From the NCBI RefSeq assembly GCF_000316195.1, contig NZ_JH994110.1, forward strand, positions 975,253 through 1,039,252: 64,000 bases of DNA, given 5' to 3'. Within the stretch, counting starts at the first letter, position 1, and every line of letters starts with the position of its first letter. The stretch comes from Brachyspira hampsonii 30446 (GTDB lineage Bacteria; Spirochaetota; Brachyspiria; Brachyspirales; Brachyspiraceae). The notes beneath the pieces were generated by a model that made no database searches, was not told the DNA's origin, and was given only the letters and a program-made list of their open reading frames with translations. Shown piece after piece: positions 37,244 through 46,969 of the stretch. Position numbers and translations under genes: made by a program.

Positions 37244-37627
37244 TTATATTGTTATTTCTATTTTATTATTTTCATTGTCTAGTATTACGCTCTCATAATA
37301 TCCGTCGCCTGTAGTTCTTGGATATGATGCTATTCTAAATCCGTCACTTTCTAATTCTTTTGTGAGGCTGTCAACTTTTTCTTTGCTTCCGACAGATACT
37401 GCAATATGAGCAAATCCGTATATATCATCATTAGTGTTTCTATCCTTTATATCCTTTCTAGTCATTATTTCCAATCGGCAGTTATCTTCAAATGTGAGAA
37501 AATATGATTCAAAACCTTTCTTCTCATTAACATATTTATCATTGCATTTACAGTTAAAATACTTAATATAAAAATTTTTAATACTTTCTAAATCTTTAAC
37601 CCAAACAGCAATATGAGATATTTTCAT
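37244..37627 (-). CDS. VOC (glyoxalase/bleomycin-resistance) family protein
   Basis: 127 aa, two beta-alpha-beta-beta-beta modules. The metal-ligand pattern of glyoxalase I is present: HIAVWV near the start (His5), LEIMTRKD at the end of module one, GFAHIAVSV in module two and NKIEITI at the C-terminus (Glu). It may be a lactoylglutathione-lyase-like enzyme or a small binding protein. GAGG precedes the ATG. It leads the operon with the lipoprotein amidohydrolase. Confidence 0.88.
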   Translation of the reverse strand: MKISHIAVWVKDLESIKNFYIKYFNCKCNDKYVNEKKGFESYFLTFEDNCRLEIMTRKDIKDRNTNDDIYGFAHIAVSVGSKEKVDSLTKELESDGFRIASYPRTTGDGYYESVILDNENNKIEITI

Positions 37628-37801
37628 GTTATAGCCTCATAATAAAATACTTATATTATTATAACATTAATATCAAAATTAAAAATAGTTATTTTCTTTT
37701 TATATGAGTAATTAGGTAAAAAATAATGAACTATCGATTAAAAATTATGCATAATTTACTTCAATAAAATAATTATAATTAAAATCACTTTTCAAAACTA
37801 T

Positions 37802-37810
37802 TGATATAAT
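37802..37810 (+). promoter_or_regulatory. Extended -10 candidate upstream of purL
   Basis: TGATATAAT contains a perfect TATAAT preceded by the TGn extension, 55 bases before the purL ATG. No good -35 element is seen. Confidence 0.45.
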
Positions 37811-37864
37811 AAGCATTGCATATATAATCATTATATTAAAAAATTAATTAGGAAAATAGTATCA

Positions 37865-40800
37865 ATGAATTATCGTATCTTTATAGAAAAAAAAGACGGC
37901 TTTAATTTGGAAGCTAAAAGATTAGAAAATCAATTAAAAGAAAATTTCAAAATAAAATCAAGTGTAAGACTTCTTAATGTTTATGATATATTTAATATAG
38001 AAGAAAGTCAGTTACAGAACTCTATTAAAGTAATATTTTCAGAGCCTCCTACTGATAAAATTGTTGAAAAGAAAGATTTTGAAAACTTAAAACATTTTGC
38101 AGTAGAATATTTACCAGGGCAGTTTGATCAAAGGGCAGATTCAGCAGTTCAATGCCTTAAATTAATATATAATAATATTGAAAATGTTTCTATAGTAAGC
38201 GGTAAGGTAATAGTTTTTGACGGAGATATTGATGAAAGCACTATAGAGAAAATAAAAAAATTCTATATTAACCCTGTAGAAAGCAGAGAAAAAGATTTAA
38301 GCAAATTAGAAATAGAAGAATCTCAAAAAGCTGATGATATAAAAGAAGTAGAAAACTTTATTAATTTTAACGAGGGTGAATTAGCAGAGTATAGAAATAA
38401 TCTTGATTTGGCTATGACATATAAAGATATAGAGTTCGTACAGAATTATTTTAAAAACGAAGAGAAAAGAAACCCTACAGAAACAGAAATAAAAGTTCTT
38501 GATACATATTGGTCAGATCACTGCCGACACACAACATTTATGACAAAAATTAATAATGTAGAATTAGAGGACGCATTAAAAGAAAATAAAAGTAATTTTG
38601 CAGAAATTGTGCTTAATGCCATTAATAGATACTATGACATGAGAAAAGAGCTTTACGGTGAAGATGTTGACAGTAAAAGAGATATTAACTTAATGGATAT
38701 GGCTACGGTATCAGCAAAATATATAAAGAAAAAAGGCAAACTTGAAGATTTAGAGATTTCAGATGAGATAAATGCATGTTCTATTTATATAGATGTTGAT
38801 GCTGTAGATGAAAACAGAAAAAATAAAACAGAAAAATATTTATTAATGTTTAAAAATGAAACTCATAATCACCCAACAGAGATTGAGCCTTTCGGTGGGG
38901 CTTCTACTTGTTTGGGCGGAGCTATAAGAGATCCTCTATCTGGAAGAAGCTATGTATATCAGGCTATAAGAGTTACAGGAAGTGCAAACCCTTTAGAAAA
39001 ATTAGAAGATACTTTGGCTGGAAAACTTCCTCAAAAGAAAATTACAACTACAGCAGCAGCAGGATATTCTTCTTACGGAAATCAGATAGGACTTACAACT
39101 TGTTTGGTTAATGAAATATACGATGAAGGATATAAGGCAAAAAGGCTTGAAGTAGGTGCAGTTGTAGGGGCTGTTCCAGTAAGTTATGTGAGAAGAGAAA
39201 AGCCAAAAGCAGGCGACATTGTTATAGTGCTTGGAGGAAGAACAGGAAGAGACGGATGCGGCGGAGCTACAGGTTCATCAAAAAGCCATACTGACACATC
39301 TTTAAGACTTTGCGGTGCTGAGGTGCAGAAAGGTAATGCCCCAGAAGAGAGAAAAATACAGAGACTATTTAGAAATAAAGAAGTTACAAAATTAATAAAA
39401 AAATGTAATGACTTTGGTGCAGGAGGAGTTTCAGTTGCTATTGGAGAATTGTCTGATGGAATAGATATTAATCTTGATGTGCTTCCTGTAAAATATTTAG
39501 GATTAAATGGTACTGAATTAGCAATATCAGAATCTCAGGAGAGAATGGCTGTTGTAGTTGAAAGTAAGGACGCTGATAACTTTATAAAATTAGCCAATGA
39601 TGAAAATATTGAAGCTACAAAGGTGGCTGTAATAACTGATACTAACAGACTTGTAATGTACTTGAAAGGCAAAAAAATTGTAGATATAAGCCGTAAGTTT
39701 TTGGATACCAACGGAGCTAAACAGGAAACTAATGCAGTATTAAAAAATATTGATTTTGAAAATAATCCTTTCAGCACAAAAAATGCATGCTCTTTAAAAT
39801 CGCATTGGTTTAATATGATAGAGGATTTAAATGTTGCCTCTCAAAAAGGTTTAATTGAAATGTTTGACTCATCAATAGGAGCTTCTACAGTGTTAATGCC
39901 TTTCGGAGGAAAATACCAAATGACTCCAAGCGATGTAAGCATTCAGAAAATACCAATATTCGATAACAATGCCAAAGAAATAAATACGGCTTCCGCTATT
40001 ACTTGGGGGTATAATCCTTCTATTATGAAATGGTCAGAGTTTCATGGAGGAATATACTCTGTAATAGAATCTATGTCAAAACTGGTTTCTGTTGGAGTGG
40101 ATTATAAAAATATAAGATTATCATTTCAAGAATATTTTGAAAAACTAGGACAAGACGCTAAAAAATGGGGAAAGGTTTATTCGGCATTACTTGGTACAAT
40201 ATATGCTCAGACAGAGTTTGATATACCAGCAATAGGCGGTAAGGACTCTATGAGCGGAACTTTTAATAATATATCTGTGCCTTCTACTTTAATATCATTT
40301 GCAGTAGCAGCTATTGACAGCAATGATGTAATTTCTCCAGAGTTCAAATCTGCTAATAATTATGTTTACTTGATAAAGCATAACATGAAAGAAAACTACA
40401 TGCCTAATATAGAAGAGATAAAAGAAAACTTTGACTTCTTACATCAAAATATAAAAGACAAAAAAATATTATCCGCATACACTATCAAATTCGGAGGTAT
40501 TGCTGAAGCCATTACAAAAATGTCTTTCGGCAACAGAATAGGTGTCGATATAAAAGATGAGCTTTACTTCTTTAATCTTATGCCTGCCTCATTTATAGTA
40601 GAAACTAAAGAAGAGATTAATTATAAAAATGCTATTCTAATAGGAAAAACTATAAATGAATATAAAATAAAAGTATGCGGTGAAATTGTAAACTTAGAAG
40701 AAATAGAAAAATCATGGCTTGACAAATTATCAACAGTATTTCCTTACAAAACTAATGAAGAAATAGAAACTTACCCTCTAGCTATTTATGAGAGAAAAAC

Positions 40801-41623
40801 TCGTTTTATATGTAAAAATAAAAAAGCTAAGCCTAATGTTTTAATAGCTTCATTCTTAGGTACAAACTGTGAATATGACACTCAAAAAGCATTCTCTGAT
40901 GCAGGAGCTTCAACCGACATATTTGTATTTAGAAATATAAAACCAGAGTACATAAAAGAGTCCATTGAAGAGATGTCAAAAAAAATAGATAACTCTCAAA
41001 TATTTATGATACCGGGTGGATTTAGTGCAGCTGATGAGCCAGACGGTTCTGGAAAGTTTATTTCTGCAATACTTACAAATGAAAAGATAAAAACTTCTAT
41101 ACATAAATTATTAGAACGCGGCGGACTTGTTTTGGGTATATGCAACGGTTTTCAGGCATTAATAAAATCTGGACTTCTTCCTTACGGAAAAATAGGAAAC
41201 ATCACAGAAAACTCCCCTACTCTTACATTCAATAAAATAGGAAGGCATATTTCTCAAATGGTTACAACGAAAGTAGTATCAAATAATTCTCCTTGGCTTT
41301 ATAATATACCTGTTGGAAGCGAATTAGTTGTTCCTGTGTCTCATGGAGAGGGCAGATTCTTTGCTGATGAAAATATTATAAAGGAACTCATCAAAAAAGG
41401 ACAAGTTGCTACTCAGTATGTTAACTTTGAATCAGAGCCTACTAATGAGTTTAGATTTAATCCTAATGGTTCAGCTTATGCTATAGAGGGTATAATTTCA
41501 GAAGATGGAAAAGTATTAGGTAAAATGGGACATAGTGAAAGATACGCAAATAATTTATACAAAAATATCATCATAAAAGATATTTATAATATTTTTGAAA
41601 ATGGTGTGAATTATTTTAAATAA
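37865..41623 (+). CDS. purL: Phosphoribosylformylglycinamidine synthase, single-chain form
   Basis: 1252 aa. Converts FGAR to FGAM in purine synthesis using glutamine. A PurS-like N-terminal part is followed by the linker motif TYWSDHCRHTTF, the two AIRS-type ATP-binding modules (NHPTEIEPFGGASTCLGGAI; GGRTGRDGCGGATGSS), and a C-terminal glutaminase with the Cys in VLGICNGFQAL and His/Glu in VSHGEGRFF. This is the large gamma-proteobacterial/clostridial type, not the split purSQL type. No other pur gene is adjacent and no purine riboswitch is seen upstream. Confidence 0.96.
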   Translation: MNYRIFIEKKDGFNLEAKRLENQLKENFKIKSSVRLLNVYDIFNIEESQLQNSIKVIFSEPPTDKIVEKKDFENLKHFAVEYLPGQFDQRADSAVQCLKLIYNNIENVSIVSGKVIVFDGDIDESTIEKIKKFYINPVESREKDLSKLEIEESQKADDIKEVENFINFNEGELAEYRNNLDLAMTYKDIEFVQNYFKNEEKRNPTETEIKVLDTYWSDHCRHTTFMTKINNVELEDALKENKSNFAEIVLNAINRYYDMRKELYGEDVDSKRDINLMDMATVSAKYIKKKGKLEDLEISDEINACSIYIDVDAVDENRKNKTEKYLLMFKNETHNHPTEIEPFGGASTCLGGAIRDPLSGRSYVYQAIRVTGSANPLEKLEDTLAGKLPQKKITTTAAAGYSSYGNQIGLTTCLVNEIYDEGYKAKRLEVGAVVGAVPVSYVRREKPKAGDIVIVLGGRTGRDGCGGATGSSKSHTDTSLRLCGAEVQKGNAPEERKIQRLFRNKEVTKLIKKCNDFGAGGVSVAIGELSDGIDINLDVLPVKYLGLNGTELAISESQERMAVVVESKDADNFIKLANDENIEATKVAVITDTNRLVMYLKGKKIVDISRKFLDTNGAKQETNAVLKNIDFENNPFSTKNACSLKSHWFNMIEDLNVASQKGLIEMFDSSIGASTVLMPFGGKYQMTPSDVSIQKIPIFDNNAKEINTASAITWGYNPSIMKWSEFHGGIYSVIESMSKLVSVGVDYKNIRLSFQEYFEKLGQDAKKWGKVYSALLGTIYAQTEFDIPAIGGKDSMSGTFNNISVPSTLISFAVAAIDSNDVISPEFKSANNYVYLIKHNMKENYMPNIEEIKENFDFLHQNIKDKKILSAYTIKFGGIAEAITKMSFGNRIGVDIKDELYFFNLMPASFIVETKEEINYKNAILIGKTINEYKIKVCGEIVNLEEIEKSWLDKLSTVFPYKTNEEIETYPLAIYERKTRFICKNKKAKPNVLIASFLGTNCEYDTQKAFSDAGASTDIFVFRNIKPEYIKESIEEMSKKIDNSQIFMIPGGFSAADEPDGSGKFISAILTNEKIKTSIHKLLERGGLVLGICNGFQALIKSGLLPYGKIGNITENSPTLTFNKIGRHISQMVTTKVVSNNSPWLYNIPVGSELVVPVSHGEGRFFADENIIKELIKKGQVATQYVNFESEPTNEFRFNPNGSAYAIEGIISEDGKVLGKMGHSERYANNLYKNIIIKDIYNIFENGVNYFK

Positions 41624-41716
41624 AAATTTGTAATAAAATAAATAATATTATAAACAAGTATATATAAATATTTTAACTATACCTGTTATATTTTTTAAAT
41701 GTATAAGGATATATTA

Positions 41717-42520
41717 ATGAATATTTCAAAAGAAAAAATAAAATTAATAGCTTCTGATTTAGACGGTACTTTACTTAACAGTAATAAAGAAATTTCAGAA
41801 TATAATCAAAAAATCATTAAAAAACTCATTAATGAATATAATATTGATTTTATATTATCGAGCGGAAGAGGATTTGACGGAGTAAAAAAGTATAATGATA
41901 TTTTGGATAATAGTAATTATTCTATTGTTATGAATGGCTCTAATATTATAGATTTTAATGGGAATGTTTTATACAGAAAAAGACTAGATGAAAATATATC
42001 AAAAGGCATTATTAAATTAGCAGAAAATTATGATGTATGTTTGCATTTTTTTGATGATTTAAAATATATAGTGTCAAAAGAAGACTTCCCTATAAAATCA
42101 TATATACAAATTGAAAAAACAAGAGAAATTACTGTTGGTATAGAGAACATAGAAGATTACAGATTTGATAAGATAATTATTTTTGGAAATAGAGGAATTT
42201 TAAATAAATTAAAAATTGATATAGATTCTAATTTTGATGTTAATTCTTGTTTTTCTGGAGAAACATTATTAGAAGTAATATGCAAAGATGTGAGCAAAGG
42301 TAATGCTTTGAAATGGATATGTAATAAAAAGGGTATAGATATAAAAAATACAATTGCTTTTGGTGATAATTTTAATGATATAGAGATGATAGAATATGCT
42401 GGTATGGGTGTTGCTATGGGAAATGCTGAAGAAAATGTAAAACAAAAAGCTGATTATATTACTCTTTCTAATGATGAAGATGGTGTCGGAAAGTTTTTAA
42501 GTGATATTTTTTCAATATAA
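41717..42520 (+). CDS. Cof-type HAD-superfamily phosphatase
   Basis: 267 aa. Motif I ASDLDGTLLNSN, motif II LSSGRGF, the motif III lysine in VSKGNALKWI and motif IV AFGDNFNDIEMI are all present, with a C2B-type cap between. Such enzymes dephosphorylate sugar phosphates or cofactors. AAGGA is 7 bases before the ATG at 41717, so I prefer it to the ATG at 41699. The M20 hydrolase follows after 23 bases. Confidence 0.9.
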   Translation: MNISKEKIKLIASDLDGTLLNSNKEISEYNQKIIKKLINEYNIDFILSSGRGFDGVKKYNDILDNSNYSIVMNGSNIIDFNGNVLYRKRLDENISKGIIKLAENYDVCLHFFDDLKYIVSKEDFPIKSYIQIEKTREITVGIENIEDYRFDKIIIFGNRGILNKLKIDIDSNFDVNSCFSGETLLEVICKDVSKGNALKWICNKKGIDIKNTIAFGDNFNDIEMIEYAGMGVAMGNAEENVKQKADYITLSNDEDGVGKFLSDIFSI

Positions 42521-42543
42521 TAAATTTACAAGATAGTTATTTT

Positions 42544-43770
42544 ATGGAAGAATTAGATTTAATAAAAAATAAAATAAAAAGCATAAAAAAAGAATTAATA
42601 AGCATAAGAAGAGATATACATTCCAATCCTGAATTATCAAATGAAGAGTTTAGAACTATGGAATTAATATCAGAATATTTAACTTTTCATAATATAAAAC
42701 ATACATCAAAAGTGGCAGGTACAGGCATTATAGCTGATATTGATGGTATTGATAAAAAATTTACAGTTGCTTTTAGGGCTGATATTGATGCTCTTCCAAT
42801 AGAGGATTTAAAATATTGCGATTATGTCTCCAAGAATAAAGGGGTTTGTCATGCATGCGGACATGATGTGCATACTGCTATTAATATGGGTATAGCAAAT
42901 ATATTTTCAAACAGTGCTGACAATAAAGAAAAAATTATTCCTCCTTGCAATGTTCGTTTAATATTTCAGCCTGCAGAAGAAACTACAGGCGGTGCTTTTC
43001 GTATGATAAAAGATAATGCACTAGAAAATGTTAATGTTATTTATGGTCTTCATGTTTCATCTAATGCTGATATTGGATATATACAGATAAACGATAATAT
43101 AGTTAATGCCAGCTGTTTGGATTTTATAATAAAAGTTTATGGAAGAAGCAGTCATGGTGCTAACCCTTCGGGAGGAGTTGATGCTATAGTTATTGCATCA
43201 AAAATAATAAATGATTTACAAACAGTAATAAGCAGAAATATTGCAGCAGAGGATAGTGCAGTTATTACAGTTGGTACTATTAATGGAGGTACTGCTACAA
43301 ATATAATATGCGATTATGTTGAAATGACAGGTACTATAAGAGCTTTAAAAGAAAGCATTATGGAGAAAGTAAAATTAAGAATAAAAAAGATGATAAAGTT
43401 TGTAGCAAATTCATTTGATGGAGATGCGGAGTTTATAGAAACTGTTTATTTTGCAAGTCTTGTAAATTGGAAGGATGCTTCAAATATTGTAAGGGAGAAT
43501 GCTTCTAGTTTGTTGGGTGAAAATAAAGTATTAGAATTAAGTCCTTCTTTAGGTTCTGAAGATTTTTCTTTTTTTGTTCAGAATAAACCTGGAGCATTTT
43601 TTTATTTAGGTGCTAGGAATGAAAAGAAGGGGATAGTATATAAAGCACATAATGGATTATTTGATGTAGATGAAAACTGTATAGAAATAGGATTAATGCT
43701 TCAAATAATGAATCTATATAAAAGCTATTTAGAAAAAGATTTATTTTATATTGGAAAAGAAAGAAATTAA
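42544..43770 (+). CDS. M20-family amidohydrolase (hippurate / N-acyl amino acid hydrolase type)
   Basis: 408 aa. Two-zinc aminoacylase of the M20D group: AFRADIDALPIED, CHACGHDVHTAINMG (metal Cys/His and His), FQPAEETTGGA (catalytic and bridging Glu), IYGLHV, then the dimerisation domain and the late SLGSEDFSFFVQ and AHNGLFDV. It cleaves N-acyl amino acids; the exact substrate is unknown. Cytoplasmic. Follows the HAD gene and ends just before a MITE-like element. Confidence 0.9.
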   Translation: MEELDLIKNKIKSIKKELISIRRDIHSNPELSNEEFRTMELISEYLTFHNIKHTSKVAGTGIIADIDGIDKKFTVAFRADIDALPIEDLKYCDYVSKNKGVCHACGHDVHTAINMGIANIFSNSADNKEKIIPPCNVRLIFQPAEETTGGAFRMIKDNALENVNVIYGLHVSSNADIGYIQINDNIVNASCLDFIIKVYGRSSHGANPSGGVDAIVIASKIINDLQTVISRNIAAEDSAVITVGTINGGTATNIICDYVEMTGTIRALKESIMEKVKLRIKKMIKFVANSFDGDAEFIETVYFASLVNWKDASNIVRENASSLLGENKVLELSPSLGSEDFSFFVQNKPGAFFYLGARNEKKGIVYKAHNGLFDVDENCIEIGLMLQIMNLYKSYLEKDLFYIGKERN

Positions 43771-43775
43771 TATAT

Positions 43776-43932
43776 TAGACTTGTTTAAAAACTAATTTTT
43801 ATAATTGCGGCTACTAGCCATACTAAGTACACATTCGTTATAGACTAATTACACCTAGATAAATATGCCTACGGTAGTTGAAATATTGCATATTTATACA
43901 TAATCTTGTAAAGTACCTTTGAAATAATTCTA
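43776..43932. mobile_element. MITE-like element, copy C (internally deleted)
   Basis: The left end AGACTTGTTTAAAAACT (16 of 17 to the consensus) and right end ACCTTTGAAATAATTCT (13 of 17) are flanked by TA. At 153 bases the body is the shortest copy: the right-arm motif TTGCATATTTATACATAATC joins directly to the end, so most of the A+T arm seen in A and B is gone. Same orientation as A and B. Confidence 0.7.
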
Positions 43933-44014
43933 TTTTTTGTATAAATAAAAAATAATAAATAATTGTATAAAAAAATATATATTATATAATATATATTTAA
44001 ATATTTTAATTTTT

Positions 44015-45769
44015 ATGGACTCATATATGAAAAATAAACAATTTAAAGATAATAGTTTTTATTTGATTTCTTTATTATTAATATTATTACTGTATTATTC
44101 TATAACTCAAATTTTATTTCCAATGTTTTCAGTGATGAAAATGAATTTTAGCATTACTGATATATTGTATATTTATTTGTTTTCTATAATATCATATATA
44201 CTTTCTGATAAGAATAATTATATATCTTATTTCTTTATAATAGTTGCTGTATTTTCTTTTTTTGCTATAGAACCGCTTGGAATTACTATAGAAGCTAAAC
44301 CTTTATTTTTTACTGATATGCCGGATTTATATCCTTCTCTTATAGAGGTTCTTCCATTATACATGAAAATTATAACAGTATCTGCTACTATTTTGTATTT
44401 TGGACTTTTACTTGCTTATGCCTTATATTTTATATATAGATTGATTAAAATGTACAAAATAAATATTAAAAAAGCTGTTATAATGACTTTAATAGTGGCA
44501 GCTGTAACTTATATATCATTTTTTAGAAATATCAAAATGGATTCTATATATGTTGATTATATTAATATAGCTAATGAATACGGTATTATAAATACTATAA
44601 GTTATAGAATTTCTTATGATAAATTTATGAAAGTAAATGCAAATATGGAAAATGTGCAAGAGGCAGTTAACATATTAAAAGATGCACAGAATAAAAGAGA
44701 TATATCCCATTTAATACTATCTTATGACTCGGATAAAAAGAGAGATGTATTTTTAATATTTTTAGAATCTTTTTATGATTATGAACATTTTCTTCCTTTG
44801 ATGGATAAAGATCCTTTTCCTGAGGAATACAGAGAATGGGCAAGTAATTCAACTAAAGTAGGACCTAATGACGGATATGGAAGTTTATTCGCTAGAATTT
44901 CAGGGCTTACAGGAACTTCTCCTATATTTCCTAAAAAACAAAAGACACCTATATACACAGCTTTGCCTTATTTGATGAAAGAAAATGGATATTATACTAT
45001 AGCTTTAGAGGAATCAGATGTAACATATTATCTTGATACATTATTTCCTAATATAGGTTTAGATGAAGTTGTGTTTAATTTGGGACTTACAAATATAAAG
45101 AATTATATAAATACTAATGATTTTGATAAGCCTGTGTTTCTAACGGGATTCACATTTATGGGACATGCCGGAAGCCATGTTGAAAATGATTTAGATGTAT
45201 ATGAAAATAATAAGAGATTTATGGATAAGATAGATAAAAGAGATATACCTGTTTTAGTTGAAACAATGGAGAATTCTGCATTAACTGCCAAAGATATAAT
45301 AGATACAAAAAATACTATATTAGAAAAGTATCCAGACGCTCTTATAATATTTAAACATGATCACTTATATCCGTATTTAAAAACTATAATACATAATTCA
45401 ACTATAGATGATTCAATCAAAGAGGATTTCTTTTACTCTTATGACATTTCTCCTATATTAATATGGAATGGTACTAATGGATATTATAAATTTGAAGAGA
45501 ATGGATTTCCTCCTGAAAATATACCTATGTTTGTTGCAGTAAATACAGGAGCTGATTATACCAATTCTATAATATCATTATTATATAAAGATAAAACTGA
45601 CGGAATTATAAGATTTTATAATTCATTTTATACAAATGATAATGGAAAAATAGTCAGAATAGAAATAGATAAAAATAGTTTGTCATATAAGCAGAATAAT
45701 GCTCAGAGAATATTATCTCAAGATTTATTTAGAGGACAAAAGTATTTTTATAAATGTATAAATAATTAA
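44015..45769 (+). CDS. Membrane sulfatase-like phosphotransferase (LtaS-like alkaline-phosphatase superfamily)
   Basis: 584 aa. Five N-terminal membrane helices (to about residue 170) carry a large outside domain. The metal-binding start is RDVFLIFLESFYD, typical of LtaS and OpgB proteins. The nucleophile region reads GPNDGYGSLFARISGLTG; relatives have GxGTxxSEFEVLTG, so Ser seems to take the usual Thr place. Later ligands are GHAGSHVEND and IIFKHDHLYPY. Substrate is likely a phosphoglycerol-type head group on a surface glycolipid or glycan (inference). No ribosome site is clear. It is separate from the M20 gene by copy C. Confidence 0.82.
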   Translation: MDSYMKNKQFKDNSFYLISLLLILLLYYSITQILFPMFSVMKMNFSITDILYIYLFSIISYILSDKNNYISYFFIIVAVFSFFAIEPLGITIEAKPLFFTDMPDLYPSLIEVLPLYMKIITVSATILYFGLLLAYALYFIYRLIKMYKINIKKAVIMTLIVAAVTYISFFRNIKMDSIYVDYINIANEYGIINTISYRISYDKFMKVNANMENVQEAVNILKDAQNKRDISHLILSYDSDKKRDVFLIFLESFYDYEHFLPLMDKDPFPEEYREWASNSTKVGPNDGYGSLFARISGLTGTSPIFPKKQKTPIYTALPYLMKENGYYTIALEESDVTYYLDTLFPNIGLDEVVFNLGLTNIKNYINTNDFDKPVFLTGFTFMGHAGSHVENDLDVYENNKRFMDKIDKRDIPVLVETMENSALTAKDIIDTKNTILEKYPDALIIFKHDHLYPYLKTIIHNSTIDDSIKEDFFYSYDISPILIWNGTNGYYKFEENGFPPENIPMFVAVNTGADYTNSIISLLYKDKTDGIIRFYNSFYTNDNGKIVRIEIDKNSLSYKQNNAQRILSQDLFRGQKYFYKCINN

Positions 45770-45781
45770 TTTTTTATAAAG

Positions 45782-45814
45782 ATAAGGACTGACAATTAAT
45801 TGCCAGCCCTTATT
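45782..45814 (+). terminator. Probable terminator after the LtaS-like gene
   Basis: Near-palindrome ATAAGGACTGACAAT (45782-45796) with ATTGCCAGCCCTTAT (45799-45813), two A-C mismatches, weak T run. Lies between convergent genes. Confidence 0.45.
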
Positions 45815-45824
45815 GTTTAGATTA

Positions 45825-46262
45825 TTAGTCTAATTTATCTCCTACAATTTTGCCATTGTTATCAACATAAACTTCTCTGTTGTTTCCTAATTTTAATTTA
45901 AAGCTTAAATATTCTTTGCTTATTTCTAATACAGGAACTTGAGGATATTTAGCTTCTATTGCTTTAATTATATTAGCAGGTACAAATTTTGTAGTTATAG
46001 GCTGATTATTTCCAGCTACATCAGTCCAATCTCCATTTTTATCAAAATCAATTTCTACACCGCTTGCTAATTCTACTTTATATGATTGTCTGTCCTGTTC
46101 AGCATAAACTATTTGATCATTTGCAAAATTAGCTTTCACAAAATCCTGTGCTTTTTTAGGAAGCTGATTTGCCTGTATGGCTATGTCAGCAGAAAAAGCA
46201 CTAACAGCAAACAGCATCATTACAGATGAGACTAAGATGATTTGTTTTAAATGTTTTATCAT
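45825..46262 (-). CDS. Secreted PepSY-like protein, copy 2
   Basis: 145 aa with a signal peptide (AVSAFSA, likely cleaved before DIAIQ). Two repeated PepSY-like (DUF2874) modules follow: KKAQDFVKANF...VYAEQDRQSYKVELASG...IDFDKNGDW, then AIEAKYPQ...KLKLGNNREVYVDNNG. These beta-lactamase-inhibitor-like folds are usually periplasmic. AAAGGAG lies before the ATG at 46262. About 75 percent identical by eye to the neighbour at 46463, so a tandem duplication. Function unknown. Confidence 0.85.
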   Translation of the reverse strand: MIKHLKQIILVSSVMMLFAVSAFSADIAIQANQLPKKAQDFVKANFANDQIVYAEQDRQSYKVELASGVEIDFDKNGDWTDVAGNNQPITTKFVPANIIKAIEAKYPQVPVLEISKEYLSFKLKLGNNREVYVDNNGKIVGDKLD

Positions 46263-46410
46263 AAGATAACTCCTTTTGTTTTTTGTTATACTTATATGAT
46301 AATACATAAACCTCTAAATGTCAAGTTATTTTACAATATTTTTTAAAAATTTTTACTTAAATTATAAAAAAGTAAATAAAAAGTAAAAAAATGTAAATAT
46401 ATTTTAAATA

Positions 46411-46439
46411 AAAAAATACGGCATTAATAAAATATGCCG
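46411..46439 (-). terminator. Terminator between the two PepSY-like genes
   Basis: Stem CGGCAT (46419-46424) with ATGCCG (46434-46439), then T run on the minus strand (46411-46417 as A). It isolates the upstream copy's transcript. Confidence 0.72.
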
Positions 46440-46462
46440 GCTCTTTTATTAATTTTTAATTA

Positions 46463-46900
46463 TTAATCTAATTTATCTCCTGTTATCTGTCCATTATTAG
46501 ATACATAAACTTCTCTATTATTTGATAGTTTTAATTTATAACTATTATATTCTTTACTTATATCTAGAACTTCAATCTGATGGTATTTTGTTTTTACGGC
46601 ATTTAATATTGCAGCAGGTATAAATTGAGTAGGTATAGGTCTATTATTTCCAGATACATCAGTCCAATTTCCAGATTTGTCAAAGTCAATTTCTGTTCCG
46701 CTTTCTAATTCAACTTTATATGATTGTCTGTCCTGTTCAGCATAAACTATTTGATCATTTGGGAAATTAGTTTTTACAAAGGTTTGAGCATTTTGAGGTA
46801 ATTGATTAGCTTGTATAAGCATATCCTCTGCTGTTAAAATTAGGTTTGAAAGCATCATTAAAGATACTATAGAGATGAAAAGTTTTAATTTTTTCTTCAT
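46463..46900 (-). CDS. Secreted PepSY-like protein, copy 1
   Basis: 145 aa, a paralogue of the protein at 45825. Signal peptide to about residue 24, then QNAQTFVKTNFPND...VYAEQDRQSYKVELESG...IDFDKSGNW and a second module ending KLKLSNNREVYVSNNG. GGAG is 6 bases before the ATG. Its own terminator separates it from copy 2, and a MITE-like element lies 70 bases upstream. Confidence 0.85.
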   Translation of the reverse strand: MKKKLKLFISIVSLMMLSNLILTAEDMLIQANQLPQNAQTFVKTNFPNDQIVYAEQDRQSYKVELESGTEIDFDKSGNWTDVSGNNRPIPTQFIPAAILNAVKTKYHQIEVLDISKEYNSYKLKLSNNREVYVSNNGQITGDKLD

Positions 46901-46969
46901 ACGCTTCTCCTATTTAGCAGTAATTAAAACTTGTACATTTTTTTTATGTAAAATATTGTTTATAAATAA

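Noticed and set aside
37628-37864. Purine riboswitch before purL
   Set aside because: None of the conserved joining sequences of the purine class is present.
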